Positions 1 to 13,225 of a DNA stretch of 64,000 nucleotides are shown here, one piece after another. The notes beneath the pieces were generated by a model. The model ran no database searches. It was not told where the DNA came from and saw nothing but the letters and a program-made list of their open reading frames with translations. Numbering within the stretch: position 1 is the first letter of the stretch; every line of letters starts with the position of its first letter. This DNA is from Daedaleopsis sinensis (Eukaryota; Basidiomycota; Agaricomycetes; Polyporales; Polyporaceae). A program made the position numbers and the translations under genes. The DNA lies in contig CM066309.1 in NCBI GenBank assembly GCA_033807695.1, positions 1,984,001-2,048,000 of the forward strand, in the 5' to 3' direction.

Positions 1-884
1 GATGGCGCAGAAGGCTCATATAGCAACTCTAGCGTGACGGCATCTCGGTAGTGGTTGAAACGTCTTGCGCACATCCACTGTTGCCATGTTGCCAATTGCG
101 GTCCCGATGGCGAGGTTTCCGGATCCGAGTCGGACTTCAGGACAATCGACGTTGGAACCTAGATTACTGCTCAGCACCGGCACGCTGGCTACTATGCAGC
201 TAGATGCAGCTGCTGCTTGGAATCTGTGGAAGTGAAGCCTAAGATGGCCCTACTATTCAATCTCGTTCGAGGGGTTCAATTTGAACTCGACGCGACAAGG
301 GGAATCGAATAAAATCTGGATTCTCAGTCCTGCAGTCTTTAGAGCAATAAGATATGTGTTGATACACTTTGGTGACAAGCAAACATGACTCTCAGTACCG
401 CAGAGGAACAGGAACGGTAACTTACTACATAGTACTCTTGAACTTGAAGGACTCTGCGTCCAGCCCGAGTTGCCCGACAGACAATCGCAGTGACGTCGGC
501 GGCGTTACTAGGATCGGGCCGGGTACTAGCGCGCTTATAAGATGGAACGCAGATCACGTGGTGTGGCTGGGAGGTCGGGTTGGACTGAGGGTGGTTGGGT
601 GCCATCGACGACGACGGCGGCGACAGCAATCTCCGCGTCCTCCACCATCTTTTACTGCGCTGGCCTCCTTCGCTCTCCTACCTGCCCTCGTACTCGGCCG
701 CTGCGTGCACACACCGCCTCAGCGTCCTCGCTGACGAAATACACGCCTGTGATTTATACCTAATTCAACTACCTGCGAGTTCTGCTGTGACGTACAGATA
801 CCCGCCCGCCACTTCTCCCTGCTCTACCGCACTCTCACCAGCCCACCCCCCACTTCACGCGCAACTACCGTGTGCCACTAAGTC
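1..884. other. Upstream region of the Mo25 gene, no gene seen
   Basis: Only short, unrelated open frames are present and none resembles a known family. An E-box-like CACGTG lies near 555, about 330 bases before the Mo25 start. The tract just before the start, roughly 790-880, is rich in C and T, which is common in fungal promoters. The rest of the region shows nothing I can assign. Confidence 0.5.
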
Positions 885-2295
885 ATGAACTTCTTCAAGA
901 CGAAGCCCCGCACGCCCCCCGATCTGGTTAGAGGACTCCGCGACGCGCTTCCGCGGCTAGAGGCTGGCCCACCAGGAGGAGAGGTCAGACGGAAGGTGGG
1001 TGGCATGGCACCTTGTGAAGCATGTTATCGACCGTGCGCTAGGCGAACGAAGAAGCCGCAAAGAACTTGCAACAGATCAAGGCGATCCTGTACGGCGATG
1101 GAGGTGCGCATTTTTGTCCATGGGTTCGGGCCACGCTGCTGACGCGTGGGCGTGCCTAGACCCGCTGCCGGAGCTGGTCGCACAGCTCGCACAAGAGACG
1201 TACAGCACCGATCTCCTCTTCCATCTGCTTCAGAACATCCATAGGCTGGAGTTCGAGTCGCGGAAAGATGTCGTTCAGATCTTCAACAACCTCCTCCGGC
1301 GACAGATTGGCTCGCGTTTCCCGACCGTGGAGTACCTCTGCTCTAAACCGGAAGTCCTTTTTGCAGCGTTCGATGGTTACAGCAACGAGGAGATCGCACT
1401 CAACACTGGCATGATTCTGCGAGAGATGCTTCGACATGAACCATTAGCCAAAGTCCTGTTGTACTCGGAACAGTAAGTGGTCTGTTCAGTAGTATTGGTT
1501 GCGTGTATTCTTAAAGTCTCTCATCAGGTTCTACAAGTATCCGCATTATATTGAGACGACGACATTCGGCATTTCATGTGATGCTTACACGAATCTGAAG
1601 GAGACGCTAACACGACACAAGACTATGGTTGCTGAGTACCTCGACAAGAACTATGATCGAGTGAGAATTCGCTTCTATCCTCGCCGGTGTTCTCAATGCT
1701 CACCGTTTCGTTATTTGAACCGCAGTTCTTCTCCTCGTTCACGACTTTGATCCTGTCCAACAATTACGTCACGAAGCGACAGTCGCTGAAGCTGTTGGGA
1801 GAGATCCTCCTAGATCGCGCAAACTTCAACGTGATGACCCGGTACATCGCTAATGAAACGAACCTCAAGATGATGATGAACCTCCTGCGTGACAAGAGCA
1901 AGAACATACAGTTCGAGGCGTTCCACGTGTTTAAGGTTGGTCCTCACGTTATCGCGACTGTTTACAGCAGGCGTTGATTGAGTTTGTCCGGTAGGTCTTT
2001 GTTGCGAACCCCAAGAAGCCGCCACAGATCGAGACCATCCTTCGACGCAACAAGGACAAGCTCCTCAAGTTCTTGAAGGACTTCCACAACGACAAAGAGG
2101 GTGAGCTGCATTTTGCGATTGCTCTGTCTTTAGGCGCTGATGCAATCCATCCGATGTTAGACGAGCAATTTATGGTGAGTCTGTGCAACGCGCGGTGCGC
2201 CACCGTCCGGGTGATATCGACTGACCAATCCGCGCCCCGGATGGGATTTTCAGGACGAGAAGCAGTTCCTGATAGTGCAGATTCAGAATCTGTGA
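885..2295 (+). CDS. hymA: Mo25/HymA family scaffold protein (Cab39-like)
   Basis: Model: join(885..995,1043..1103,1160..1472,1528..1660,1726..1935,1995..2100,2161..2174,2254..2295), giving 329 residues against about 340 for animal Mo25. The start [20 protein letters not shown], the [12 protein letters not shown] block, the central [20 protein letters not shown] segment and the end [13 protein letters not shown] are all typical of this alpha-helical repeat family. In fungi and animals Mo25 binds and activates GCK-type kinases (MST/STRAD-like) in the RAM/MOR polarity and cytokinesis network and acts in the cytoplasm. Every junction is GT-AG and keeps frame. Exon 7 is only 14 nt (residues DEQFM) and is needed to reach the conserved C-terminus. 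Family assignment is firm; exact acceptors of the smallest exons are inferred. Confidence 0.93.
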
Positions 2296-5200
2296 TCCGT
2301 CGAGGAGATGGCGTCTCGGGGCTGATGCCTCCGACTTCGGTCCTCCCCCATTCGGTTAGTTTGACACACCTCCGATGCACCCTGTTTCCTTGTGTCGTCT
2401 TTATCATCCTCTTGGACACTCCCTACGTCCTCTCGACGCTCCGCCTCCGATGCATAGCCGGCTGCTAGCTGCACATACCCTCCATTGCTCCATCGTCATT
2501 CCGTCCCCGTCGGTGTACCATCTCTCGCTCGTGTATCATCAGGAATGCCATTCCGTCCTCGTGCCTCCCGTCGGATCCAAGCTCTCTCATCTCGGTCTCC
2601 TGTCGTTGCCCGTCGTCCCAGTCGTTGTCCGTTGTTGTCCCGGTACCGTCCTGATTTATCGTAATAACTTCCCTCCATTCTCTCCGCTGTCAGTGGTCAC
2701 ATTCTCATTCCTCGTAGACCTCCTCCCTATCCATCTTCACATGACGCTCGCTATGGACGATCAACGTTGAACGACGAGCTTGAGCAGGCCTGATAGCAAC
2801 TCACGATCTAGAGTCATAGGCGCATCTGCACCGACTGCGCATCGGTCATGCTACTTCTTGATCTCGGAGCTGCCGTCCCCATACGTACCCCGCATCGAAC
2901 CCATCTGGGTCTGACGCCATTTCCTTCCGTCACCGCCCTGTCCACCTTCGCCAGACCATGTTCCCATGTTTGTATGTTCTCGAGCTCCGGCGGTTCTTGG
3001 CCTCCCTGGGGCCGCCGTGCCGTCGTCCGAACGGCAGCGCTCTGGGGACGATATGTCCATATAGACCCGCATGCACTGTCAATGTATGGTGCCGGGCGTC
3101 CCAAATGGACCCGGCGCGTCGAGTGGAGACAGTTCCGGGCCTCGCTGGCTCGCTCAACTCAACGGTTCGCAGCTTCTGTGGCCGATGGCCCTGATCACAC
3201 CGGCACTGCACAGCGCGGTCAGGGCCATTCATACAGATACAGTAACAGAAGATGCGGATGCACTAGTATGGCGGATGGGAACAAGGTGGCCGACTGGGAC
3301 TGCAGCTGGCAACCAGCGGGACGTCGGGGAGAGTGAAGGCGGCGCTGGGAGCTAGAAGCACAGGTCAGCTGAGGCCGTCGACGTCGATGGTCGAGGACGT
3401 TGCATGATGGTTCACACCGGCACCCCGTCCCCTTGGAATATGCTCGCTTTCGCTTTCGTGCGCGTTCTCATCGTCTTAGGTTGCAATTGGGCTCAGTGAG
3501 CTGTATGCGAGTATCGCTGCGATCTCCCACACTACCTGCTTTCTGTTCGGCCTTTGGGTATTTGTCGGGATTCTGGAGCGTTCTGCACATGTGTGTTGCC
3601 GCACCAACTGGTCGAGCCGGGAGAATCATCGCGACAGCTCGCACCATCAGAATCCCATGCGGAGTTCGAGCTTGAGCTTCTCGGAGGTCATGCATCAAGC
3701 GACTGCAAAGTGTACTACCCTACACGGCGCCGTGGTACGTGCAGGGCGTGTATTTATAAGTTACCAGAGGGTAGAACCGTTCGTCGAGTACAGGGCACAG
3801 GCACTCGGTTGGAGAAGCCCGATGGATTAGGACTGGCCCGGAAGCTTTCATAGATCCATCCGTCCTATTTACATTCATCCATCCGGGGCTGCGAACGAGA
3901 AGAAGACCATGACGATGTAGACTCAGGTGCGTCAACGTACTCGCTCGGACTGAGCATACGTACCTTCCGTAAACCGTCCCGTAGCTCCTGGTGCAACGCC
4001 GCGCATGGGACGGGTCACGCTCGCTAGAGGTCCGAACCTTAGCCTACCTTGGCCTGAGGCTCCTGGAGTCTGGAGATCGAGGGCACAGCTGCGGTTGCGT
4101 CGTGCCAAGTGTATGCTGAGAGGGATGGAGGATAAGGCCCGAACGCCGTATGTCGCGTGTGGCGCACATGGACGCCGGCCACCCTTGTTTCCGCGCAATT
4201 CGCAGTTTGAAACCAGCCAACACCCAGTGCTACTGCTGGCGTCAAGACCACACAAGGCACAGGACTGAGGATCGATGGGCGCGAGGGGCGAGGACTTGTG
4301 CGAGAAGACTTGAAGCGTTCGAGATTGCGGGGTAGCCTGGCTTCGTTCGCCGAAATGAACCGGGGACCGACGTAGGGGTTAGAGGACGCAACGGAATTAC
4401 CGCATTCGACCTAGGGTGGGTGTCATACTTGGCGATGGAGGATACATACCTCTACAGAAGGCCAAATAAGTGTCCAAGGAGCAGGGATCGCGGGTGGATC
4501 TGCGCGTTTGATATAATGCCGAAATGGTTCTCATGGGCACACAAACGATGGGCCCTCGACCGGGAGTGTACGAGCGGAGCCCCGGAGCCCGCGGGGCAAC
4601 CTCTCGACCTTTGCGAGTGGCGCAATACGCTCATCCAAGCATAGGGCTATGTCCGCTCGTGACTCTGCCAGGAGGTGCATGAGGGGTTTGAGCGATTGGG
4701 ATGGGACTAGTCGTGCACGAAGAAGGCGGCGAATCGTCGAGATCAGGGGTGCCGGCTCATGCGGAGAGGGTAGTCGACGCAGAGGAGAAACGGACCGACG
4801 TCGAGACCAGTGGAGAGACCAGGCTCTCTTCTGGCGGGTGGAGAGGTGAGAACCTTCGCAGGGAGTGGCACTGCTCTATCTTGGCCCTTGTTGCTGCACT
4901 AGCGCCGCGTGCGACGATCACGGATGGAATGAGCATGGGACGCCGGGTCCGATGACTGGTCGGGCTGTCTTGAACCATTCTTGCCACCGGACTGAGCAGG
5001 GACCTCGGAAGAGACGGGAGAGCAGCAGGGGGCAGAACGGGAGTTGCTGTGGGTCGATTCGGTGCAGGCCAGCTAGAGGCCTCGGTGTATAGGGCTACGG
5101 GCAACCTGTCACACCGTTTCCGCATGCACGCCGCCGATCGTAGTTCGGTCGTACCATAACGCATGACTGGGCCGTGGTCAGGGTCGGGCTCGGGGCAAGC

Positions 5201-8200
5201 AGTTTCACGACGTCGAGGTAAGGGCCAACGTCTCCTCGTGACCAACCTCCAGGAAGCGTTGCGCTCGATCCAATGCCAATCATTGTGCTCATCAAGCTTC
5301 AAGACTCATGTGAAAGGTAAGAATGATCCCTGCGAGTAAGTTGTACAACATACGAAACGAAGCAGCAGGCACGTCTCACCTTGCATGCCATGCGCAAGCC
5401 ATGTTGTATGTTGTCGTAGCCTGAAGTCGGCGTGGTTTGGGTGTGGTGTTATCGCTGCGGTTCCTCTTCGCGGCTGGATCGGCAATGCCGGACGCATTTG
5501 CGTGCCGGCACATCGTTCATACAGAACGCGACGCTACGACACGCCTTGCGCTCTTCCGCCGGAACGCGACATACGGTCCGAAGTCCCGCATCACAGCTGC
5601 TTGTGTGGATTCTTCGGGCGAGCGTCGGTCGTACTAGCCGTCATCGATGAATAGCATCTGCAGGTACCCGCTGGGAGCGCGTCGGTCTTTATCAGATGCG
5701 CATATCTACCGGCGCCGACGGTGACGCCAGGCCTAAGGCTGCGCTGAGCAAGCACTCACCGCCATTTGCCTTGTCGGGGGTCACTACGACGACGCACAGC
5801 TGTTGTCCTTGGAGTCAACCCCCCTAAACAGCAATTGATAGCACAAGAAGATCTGTATGTATCTAGCGTGTGACTATCGTGAGTGATAGATGAATGCGGA
5901 CAAACCAGGAAGGAGCGTACCATGCTCATAGGATGGCGAACATATTCCCGCGATGTGCAAGGAACAATCTCCCTAGACCAGACAAAGGCCAAGTTTCCAA
6001 AGTCAACGTCAAAGATAATTCTGCGTGATGACTGGTCTCACTGGTTTCCGGTTTCAAGGAGCGTATGCCCCCTCACAGCGTGCGTATGTCGCCCCAGGAG
6101 TGTCGGACGCTATGAACAGAGTGATTGAGTGCATTACAAGTTCCGATTCTACTATGAATCGGTATTTCTTCTGTTGGCAATATGTACGTCACGTGGATTT
6201 TTTGCACCCGGCTCTTCCCGACCTTGCGAGCGGGTTTTCCCGATCATATAGATTGAAGCTGAAGTCACTCAGGCTAGCTACGTGACTACGACCTCTCTCT
6301 GCTAGTGGGACTCTGGCAAGTTGTCAAGCTGCCGATACGTTGATAAATGTGTAGGTTGTCGGTTTGTAGTGAGCTTGCTTGAGAATAAATGCAGCAGTCT
6401 GAGTCTTCCAACCTGGGAGTTCTAAACATGAGCGCGTGTAGTAGTTTGAAGACATAACGCAACATTTCAGACCTCTTCTCCACATGAGGCTCGCCTACTT
6501 GAGCTGTACCTGTACTTACTCCAGTCGTGGTTCATCCGGTCGAGAAACCTTCGGGTTTCTACAATTATAACAGTAAGTACTTGAATTACTTACTTATGCC
6601 CTTTGTCCCATCAGTGTATCCCGACTAATACGTACTGTTGTGTGTATCCTCCCAAATAAGTATGTGATATCCGCTTTATATCTGTTTGTCTTCTGGTACG
6701 TGTAGAATCGGACCCAGCGTGCGCAGCATCGCGCTCACCTACCAAGTCAACGATAGAAGTGGCAAGCAATGGCAAGAGCTCGTTGGAGTCATGTTAGAGC
6801 GTACAGCTGGAAGCTTGATTTGGCTGAGTATGGGTAAAGGTCACGGTGCACGTGTATGCTGTCACGCACACGCAAAATTTGCGACGCGTCCTCCCGACTC
6901 GGAGACCGACTTCAACTTCAGACTTACCGCGTCGACGTCTCGTCTCCCACTTACGCGTGCAATCGACGGATCTTTACGTCGTGCATCGTGATTTGAAGAC
7001 CTCCTACATCGTGTGCATGCTTTGCCTCGTGTGCTTTGCCTTCCAGGGATAGAAGAGGTAAGTAGTGTAATATTGACTCGTTTTCCTTGGCCACCGAATC
7101 ATTGTGCTACATGAACGACATCTGACCGTCGTTGCAGGATCTAGAAGGCCCTCGGTCGCTGTGCACTGCACCCGCAGATAATATATACCTTAGGCCTCTC
7201 AAAGTCTAGCTGTAAGCTCTCTCAGGTTGCGTCATACAAGTCCGCCTGCATCCTCGGTCGTCTGCTTTTCCGTTTATTCTGGAAAAACCGTCTCCGCGGA
7301 CCTCGTTCATCAGTCTCACTGTCTACGGAGACGATGGGACTTATGTCGACGGCGTCGCCGCCCGCCTGTTGATGAATACAGCTGATGTCTGTACGCGGAG
7401 ACCAGCCCCTGTGCCATGCTATCGACACGGGGTTTCTCAGGCGCTCTTGACCCTCTAGGACATGTTCCATCGTCTTCCGAGAAGTGTAATCGCTGTCTGC
7501 TCCCGCGTATTCGTCCTGTTGGACGCTCGGCATCGCACGCCAACTTCCGGTCTCACTCCCGGATGCCCATGCCACGTCCAGACTCCAGTCGGACTCCCAG
7601 GGCTCGCTGCTGTTGACGATCTTCCGTTCGGACCGTCTTGCTCGTCACTCCGACGTGTCTTGAAGACCGTGCGTGGAGCATCGCAGCTGCGGCGAGTTCA
7701 TTGTTCGCCCAATGTGCCATCACCGAGTTGTGCTTCTGTGAGATGTTCAGAGAATGCGGTGCGTTTACCGTGGTATGCGAAGCGTAGCGCAAGGGTTGCG
7801 CACGGGCAGCCACACATACTGAATGAAGTACGTACAATATTGTCTCTGATCCTCAGCGTATGCATACAGGTCTCCCTTGGCTAGCTCACTGTGCGCAACA
7901 TGGCGTAAATGGGCAGAGGAACTGCCGTCATCTCGCTGACCATCACCGACCTGGAACTCCGCAGGCGCCACGAAGCACGAGGCTCTCATGGCCAGGAACC
8001 CCGATCCGGAATCCGATCACCTGCTTGCAGCTTCTGCTCGCCATCCAGTGAGGCTTTCTGGCTCCGTGGAACGAGCCCGCGTCTGGATGGACGTTCGGAG
8101 TGTTCCTATGCATGGATGGCGTCTGGGAATTCTGCCACCACCAAGCTCCGTCTCTTATCGAAACGGCAACTGGTCACATCCCCGCAGACGATATTCTCGG

Positions 8201-8495
8201 CCACTACCGTCCCGATAGCATCCCAAATGGTCGGTAACAACATCCCAGACATGGCACATCACTCTCATCACCTCAACTTCGACACGGAACGGCTGCTTCG
8301 GGCGGCTGAAGAGATTGAAGGCCGATCCGGCGCCTGGAGACAACGAACATGTACAAGGTGGACGGAAGAGACATGGGCTAGCCGCGGCACGCGACGTGCG
8401 TTAGGCGATCGGGTCCTTCCACCTTATTATCCCGGTCCTCACTCCTCTTGTCCCCTCGCCCCCCGCGCCCGCGCTGGTCTCATCCACCGCTGATC
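2296..8495. other. Long gene-poor block between Mo25 and RING protein 1
   Basis: This stretch of 6.2 kb holds many open frames of 60-190 codons on both strands, but none resembles a known family, none pairs with neighbours through plausible splice sites, and none has a convincing translation start. I see no transposon ends, tRNA or rRNA. A perfect short stem-loop lies at 6543-6560. The block could hold untranslated or long non-coding transcripts, rapidly evolving genes, or the eroded remains of an insertion. Its size is unusual beside the tight spacing elsewhere in the window. Confidence 0.4.
6543..6560 (+). other. Perfect stem-loop with a TTCG loop
   Basis: AGAAACC (6543-6549) and GGTTTCT (6554-6560) pair perfectly around the tetraloop TTCG. 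As RNA this would be a 7-bp stem closed by a UUCG loop, an unusually stable loop type. It lies in the gene-poor block, with AT-rich sequence just downstream. No role can be read from the sequence. Confidence 0.5.
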
Positions 8496-10710
8496 ATGCT
8501 CGTACTCCATCCCAGTTCCCGTTGCGATGTCTGCCTCGATGGCTACCACGGCTCCAAGGAGCCTCTCGCGATACCCTGTGGACACATATTCTGCCAGTGG
8601 TACGAGCCCTTTGTTCTCTGTGCGTCAGCGAGCTCTGACCTGATGTTCGCTCCTCCCGCCGCCTGCAGGTGTTTGCAGTCCCTCCCCAAGCCTCAATGTC
8701 CCTTGTGCCGCATCGAATTCGGCGCGCAGGACGTGAGGAGACTGCACGTCGACAAGACTGCGCTCCCTCCGTCGACGCCCGCCTTCACGTCGACCGACTT
8801 GGAGTTGCTCGCTTCGCATGCTCGCAAGCTGCAGTCTGCCATCACACGAGTGGTCCTCGAAGGAGTGTCCGTCAACGAGTTCCGTGAGATTCTGAGCGAA
8901 GTGAACATTTGGCTCGGCATGCAAGACGCCGCCCAAGTACGTATTCCAAGCGATCCTCCCTTGCCCTATCCGTTCATGGCCGTAATGACTAATGCATCCA
9001 TAGTTTGGCGATCTTCGTGCCGCGTATACTCTCCTGTATCGCTGTCACGACCTCAAGGCGAAACTCTCGGACGAGAAGCGGCGCGTCGCGGACGTCGAGC
9101 AAACCTGCTCCGACCTCAAGGCGCAGCTCGAAGATGAGCGAGAGAGCTTCCAATCGCAGCTGGAGGACGAGCGAGAAGCTGCCACTGAGAAGTACGAGGA
9201 ACTTGAGCGGAGGCTGCTCGACGAATGCGAGTTCCTGCGAAACATCGAGAAGACGCTCGCGATGGACAAGGAACGTCTACAGAAGGAATGCGAGGAGTGG
9301 AGAACGTAAGTCAGACCAATCCTATTACGTTATTCATTTACTGAAGCTAGTTACGTTACAGTAAAGTACGCGGTCACTCATTCTCTTTATTCGATCAATT
9401 TTCCTAAGATCCTGTTTTCTCAGTGCGACGAGGTTTCGGCCGAGTGTCGTCGTCTCGGAGATGAACTGGACAAACTCAAGCGTCCCCCACCCTATCGACC
9501 CGTTGAGTCACGATACTTCTATCTCCATGATCAGACCGGTGCGAAGGCTGAGCCCGTAGCCTTGCTCAAGGACGGTTTGGACTCGAGCGACGCTATCAAG
9601 GTGGTCCAGATCAAGGATAACATTTTCCACCTCTCGCCGGTACCAGCTACTCAGCCCATTCCCGACCTTCCCCCCAGCATCATGTCGATCCTCCCGCTCA
9701 CCGACGAGCTCGACGATCCCATCGATGACGATCGGAGTCATACAGGAACCAACCCCGTTTCAGTGTCCTCCGCATCACGCTCGATACCCATCAAGTCACG
9801 ATCTGACTCACATCGCGACCGCGCTAGGAGCAACTCATCTCTCCTCGCTCGCCCTGATCCAGATGCGATGTCAATTTCAGTGCCGAGGAGCAACCTGGAC
9901 GTACAAATGGGTAGCTGCTCAACGTCTCCGAGCAGTGCTCAGCACGGCCCGCGTCCTGCGGAGTTCGCGCCTGGCTCGGTCGGGCGCAGCTCTGAGAACA
10001 TACTCGGTCTCCGGGCGGACTCGAATCGTGTCTCGCCCTCAGCCGTCGACCCGGAGCTCAGGGAACAACAGGAACGTAGCAAGATGCTTGCGCAGCTCCG
10101 AGACGTCTTGCAAGATCCCTCTCCAGGCCAGTCTCCGCGTAAGTCCTCGATCTCATCTGGGATCGACCGCGAAAGAGCCCGCACGGCTGCCCCTAGCGCG
10201 TTCTCCACTACACGCACGCCTTCCCCGGTCTCGACCTCTTCTCGCACGGAATATGGACCGGCACCAATCAAGAGCTCGCTTCTGTCCGTTCCTAACCCGA
10301 CTGCGATTTCCTGCGCTAGTCACGCAGCGGCAGAGCGCGAGCGCGCCCGCGCGTCTTCTGTCAACTCGCAGAACACTCCCTCGCCATCTCCCCAGCCGCC
10401 TTCGGGACCACCACACCACCCGGGCCTCGCGATGTCTTCGACTTCTCTCTCTCATATCACTGCGACGCGCGACCGCGAGAACGCCACACCTCTGCACTCT
10501 ATCTACGCCGGAGCAGCACCACAAGCGCAATCGCAGCCACGACCGCCGCACACGCGCAAGCACTCCGCTGAGACATCCTCCCTGTCAAGCGTCTCTGGCA
10601 GCATCTCCAAGGGCAAAGCCTCTGCTATGGGCATTATTCCTTCCGCCGCCTATCCGTCTGGTCTCACTAGGAGCATGCGAGCGATGCAGGAGGCGCCGCG
10701 CGTCTCATAG
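8496..10710 (+). CDS. RING-finger/coiled-coil protein, paralogue 1
   Basis: Model: join(8496..8599,8669..8936,9004..9305,9362..9365,9424..10710), 654 residues. An N-terminal C3HC4 RING starts at MLVLHPSSRCDVCLDG, continues through PCGHIFCQWC and closes with CPLC at about residue 50, so a ubiquitin E3 role is likely but untested. A conserved helical segment and an acidic/basic coiled coil (about residues 90-240, rich in E, K, R and L) follow. The last 400 residues are low-complexity Ser/Pro/Arg sequence expected to be disordered. The gene is a paralogue of those at 15.4 kb and 59.2 kb, with matching start, RING spacing and intron sites. The 4-nt exon TAAA (9362-9365) is required: without it the coiled coil and the long last exon are in different frames. 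Function beyond the RING is unknown. Confidence 0.85.
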
Positions 10711-13225
10711 TCGTGTTCTCGCGCTCATAGAACGATGCTATAGAGGTACCGAGGCCGCGTGCCCGTGACCACGACGCGCGCGCTCCGTTGCGCGGGTTGT
10801 GCGTCCCCAAAGTTTTCCCTAGCGCATCCGCTAGACGGGCATGACGGTCCCGGGACCTCGTCGTGTTCGCTAACTTATTCCGTCTTCGCTTCGCTTCCCG
10901 CCGTTCTCGAGTTGGCTGTCCAGGAGAGACGAGGAGGAAGATGAGGAACGATCTGCGACCAGTTCGAGAGAGTGTCGCGCTGTTCGGCGCTGCTCATTAC
11001 ACTTCAGGATCCACACTACCAATTCGACGACGATAACTACTAACACTACCCCACTAAACCACGGCACTGCACCCACTATGGTCGAGCTACGCCCAGACGC
11101 CTCGCATTAACGAACGACGGGAGCCCTTGACGGATCCCGCGGCATTAACGTATACTATCTATACTCGCATGCACCCCGCTCCCTGCCCTTCCATCGCTCA
11201 TCAATGTCCTTCATCTCGGGCTGTTCCTTCACTTCACCGCCCTTCGCCATTCTCATCCAACTGCAGCCCGAGACCCCCCCAAATCTCACATATCCACATC
11301 CCGCCCTTCGCGACCGTTGGCCCCTGGCATATCCCCGTACGTCGTTCCCGTTTGACCCCTGCATTGCATCGCATTCGCACCTGCTTCGAACATTGTACTG
11401 TACGTTTCCCGATTTGCTCCCCGCATCCCAGGGCCACGGTGGCTGCACCTGGTCGCGCTGTACTTGTACCCAGGATCACACAGCCTGTCAAACCCTGCAT
11501 GTCCCGCAATGGTACCAATATACACCTAACAGTGCACACCGCGTTCGCGCACACGCGCGCCCATGTCCGCCCATCTCGAATTTTCTCATGTTCGAAGAGC
11601 CTCATTTGCGCAGGCTAAGGCTTCTTCCCCCCAAAGCCCAAGGCTCAAGGCTGAAAACTCAAGCTCAAGCTGCAGCACGTCTTCGACATGCACACGAGTA
11701 TGCATATGCATATGCATGCACAGCAGGCGTCCGGCACCGCTCATGTCGCGGAAGCCCGACACGCTGCAGGGGACCGATGAATGGGAGAACACCGCAGGCC
11801 TGCGTTGTCTACTGGACGCGTACCGCACATCGAACTCTGAAAGCTTCTTCCGCATATGAGTAGACGCAGACCCGCGGGAACGGACCGGGCAGCACTATTG
11901 CCTTACGCAGAGGGATGAAGGAACGGACACGAGGCACGCCTGCGTCCTGCGTTCCCCGCACCACGAGGCCACGGGGCCCGGTGGGACACCCTCCCGCGGC
12001 TGCGAGCGACGTCCGAAGGTGTGGACGGGATGGACGGGTGTGCGTCGGGGAAGTTGAGCTTGTCGGGTTTGCGAGGATCCAGGCGAGCGTGCGGGTCTGC
12101 ACGAATGTGAGCGTTTCTGCGCCTTGAGACTCAGAGACGGTCCGCGGGAGAACTCACAGTGCACACTCCGGTGACGGCAGAGAAGGGGGCGGGAGAACGG
12201 AGCTGTGACCCAGCCCGAGGGGTGCACATCCCGGCGTGAACGTCCGGACGAGCAGGGCTATGCGATAGGCTGAGGAGGGCGATAATGAAGGGCCTTCGTG
12301 CGGAGACCGCGTTTTCCAGCATTCGAGCTGCTCAGCTGCGTGGGCGGACGCGTACACGTTCGCCTGACACCTAAGGTTCTGTTTCTTCTGGAGCTTAGCC
12401 TGCGAGCTCGAGGTTCGTGCTGCACGCTGGGTAGATTGACTGCAGGATGCAGTCACTGACGATGTTGATCACCAATCAGCCTTCGCGTCCAGGCACCCAG
12501 ATTGCTGGGTCGGACGGCTGCGATAGAGCTAAGCGGAAAGGCCAGACTACATGGGAGCCGAGCATAGCGTCGCTGGAAATCCTGCTGGAACTTAGAAGTA
12601 CTGCAAGCAGACATGCGTTTTTAATGGATCCTAAGCGTACGCCTCGAACAGCACGCACGATTTGGGGGGTGCAGCGTTGATCGCGGTACTCGGGGCGTAG
12701 GATGCATCCACAGACACCACAGACGCAGCAGAAGACCTTCATCGTGTTGGAGAGAACGGTTGTCCGGAAGCTGGAGCGAAAGCGAGGACTGGAAGGAAGT
12801 CTGCGTAGCCGCGGTGGAAAACATACGACCTGCGGCAGGGTGCTGTACAGTTTACCCGCATATAGCGTTTCCGAAGTTTTAGCGACACGCGTGCAAAACT
12901 GAGGACACGTACCGCAAGTCACCACGTAGCAGGATGGACTGGGACAGGTTCATCAGCTGCTGGGGTTGGAATGTTGAAGACACAGCGATCTAGGGCACGG
13001 CCCGCACGGGGCTCGGGAACTGCGCGTGAATAAGATACGTAGATAGTATGCGAAGCTCCTGCGAGCAGTTTTGATACAACGGGCACGTCGTACCAGGTAT
13101 CCCCCACCCATGAATAGCGAGGGGAGGTATTAACACGCGTGACCCTCCTGTCCGTGAGCAACACCCAAAGACCCACCCTGCGCCTAAACCGAGACACTCG
13201 TAGGAGACTCCATGCGAAAGAGCGA
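10711..13225. other. Intergenic region downstream of RING protein 1
   Basis: No family is recognisable in this 2.5 kb. The longest frames (for example 11204-11863 on plus) have compositions typical of spurious frames in GC-rich fungal DNA. A short nearly self-complementary TATGCA repeat lies at 11699-11720. The left end presumably carries the 3' untranslated region of the RING gene and the right end that of the Sec61-beta gene. Confidence 0.4.
11699..11720. repeat. Short palindromic TATGCA repeat
   Basis: The sequence runs through three to four copies of TATGCA ending in TGCATGCA, so each copy is self-complementary (NsiI/SphI-like palindromes). It is a short simple repeat in intergenic DNA with no visible link to a gene. 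Confidence 0.6.

Noticed and set aside
4757..5302. 181-codon open frame on minus in the gene-poor block
   Set aside because: Composition is that of a frame shadow in GC-rich DNA, with no family resemblance, no splice partners and overlapping open frames on the other strand.
11204..11863. 219-codon open frame on plus
   Set aside because: Low-information sequence with overlapping frames on both strands and no recognisable domain; the family blocks seen in real genes here are absent.
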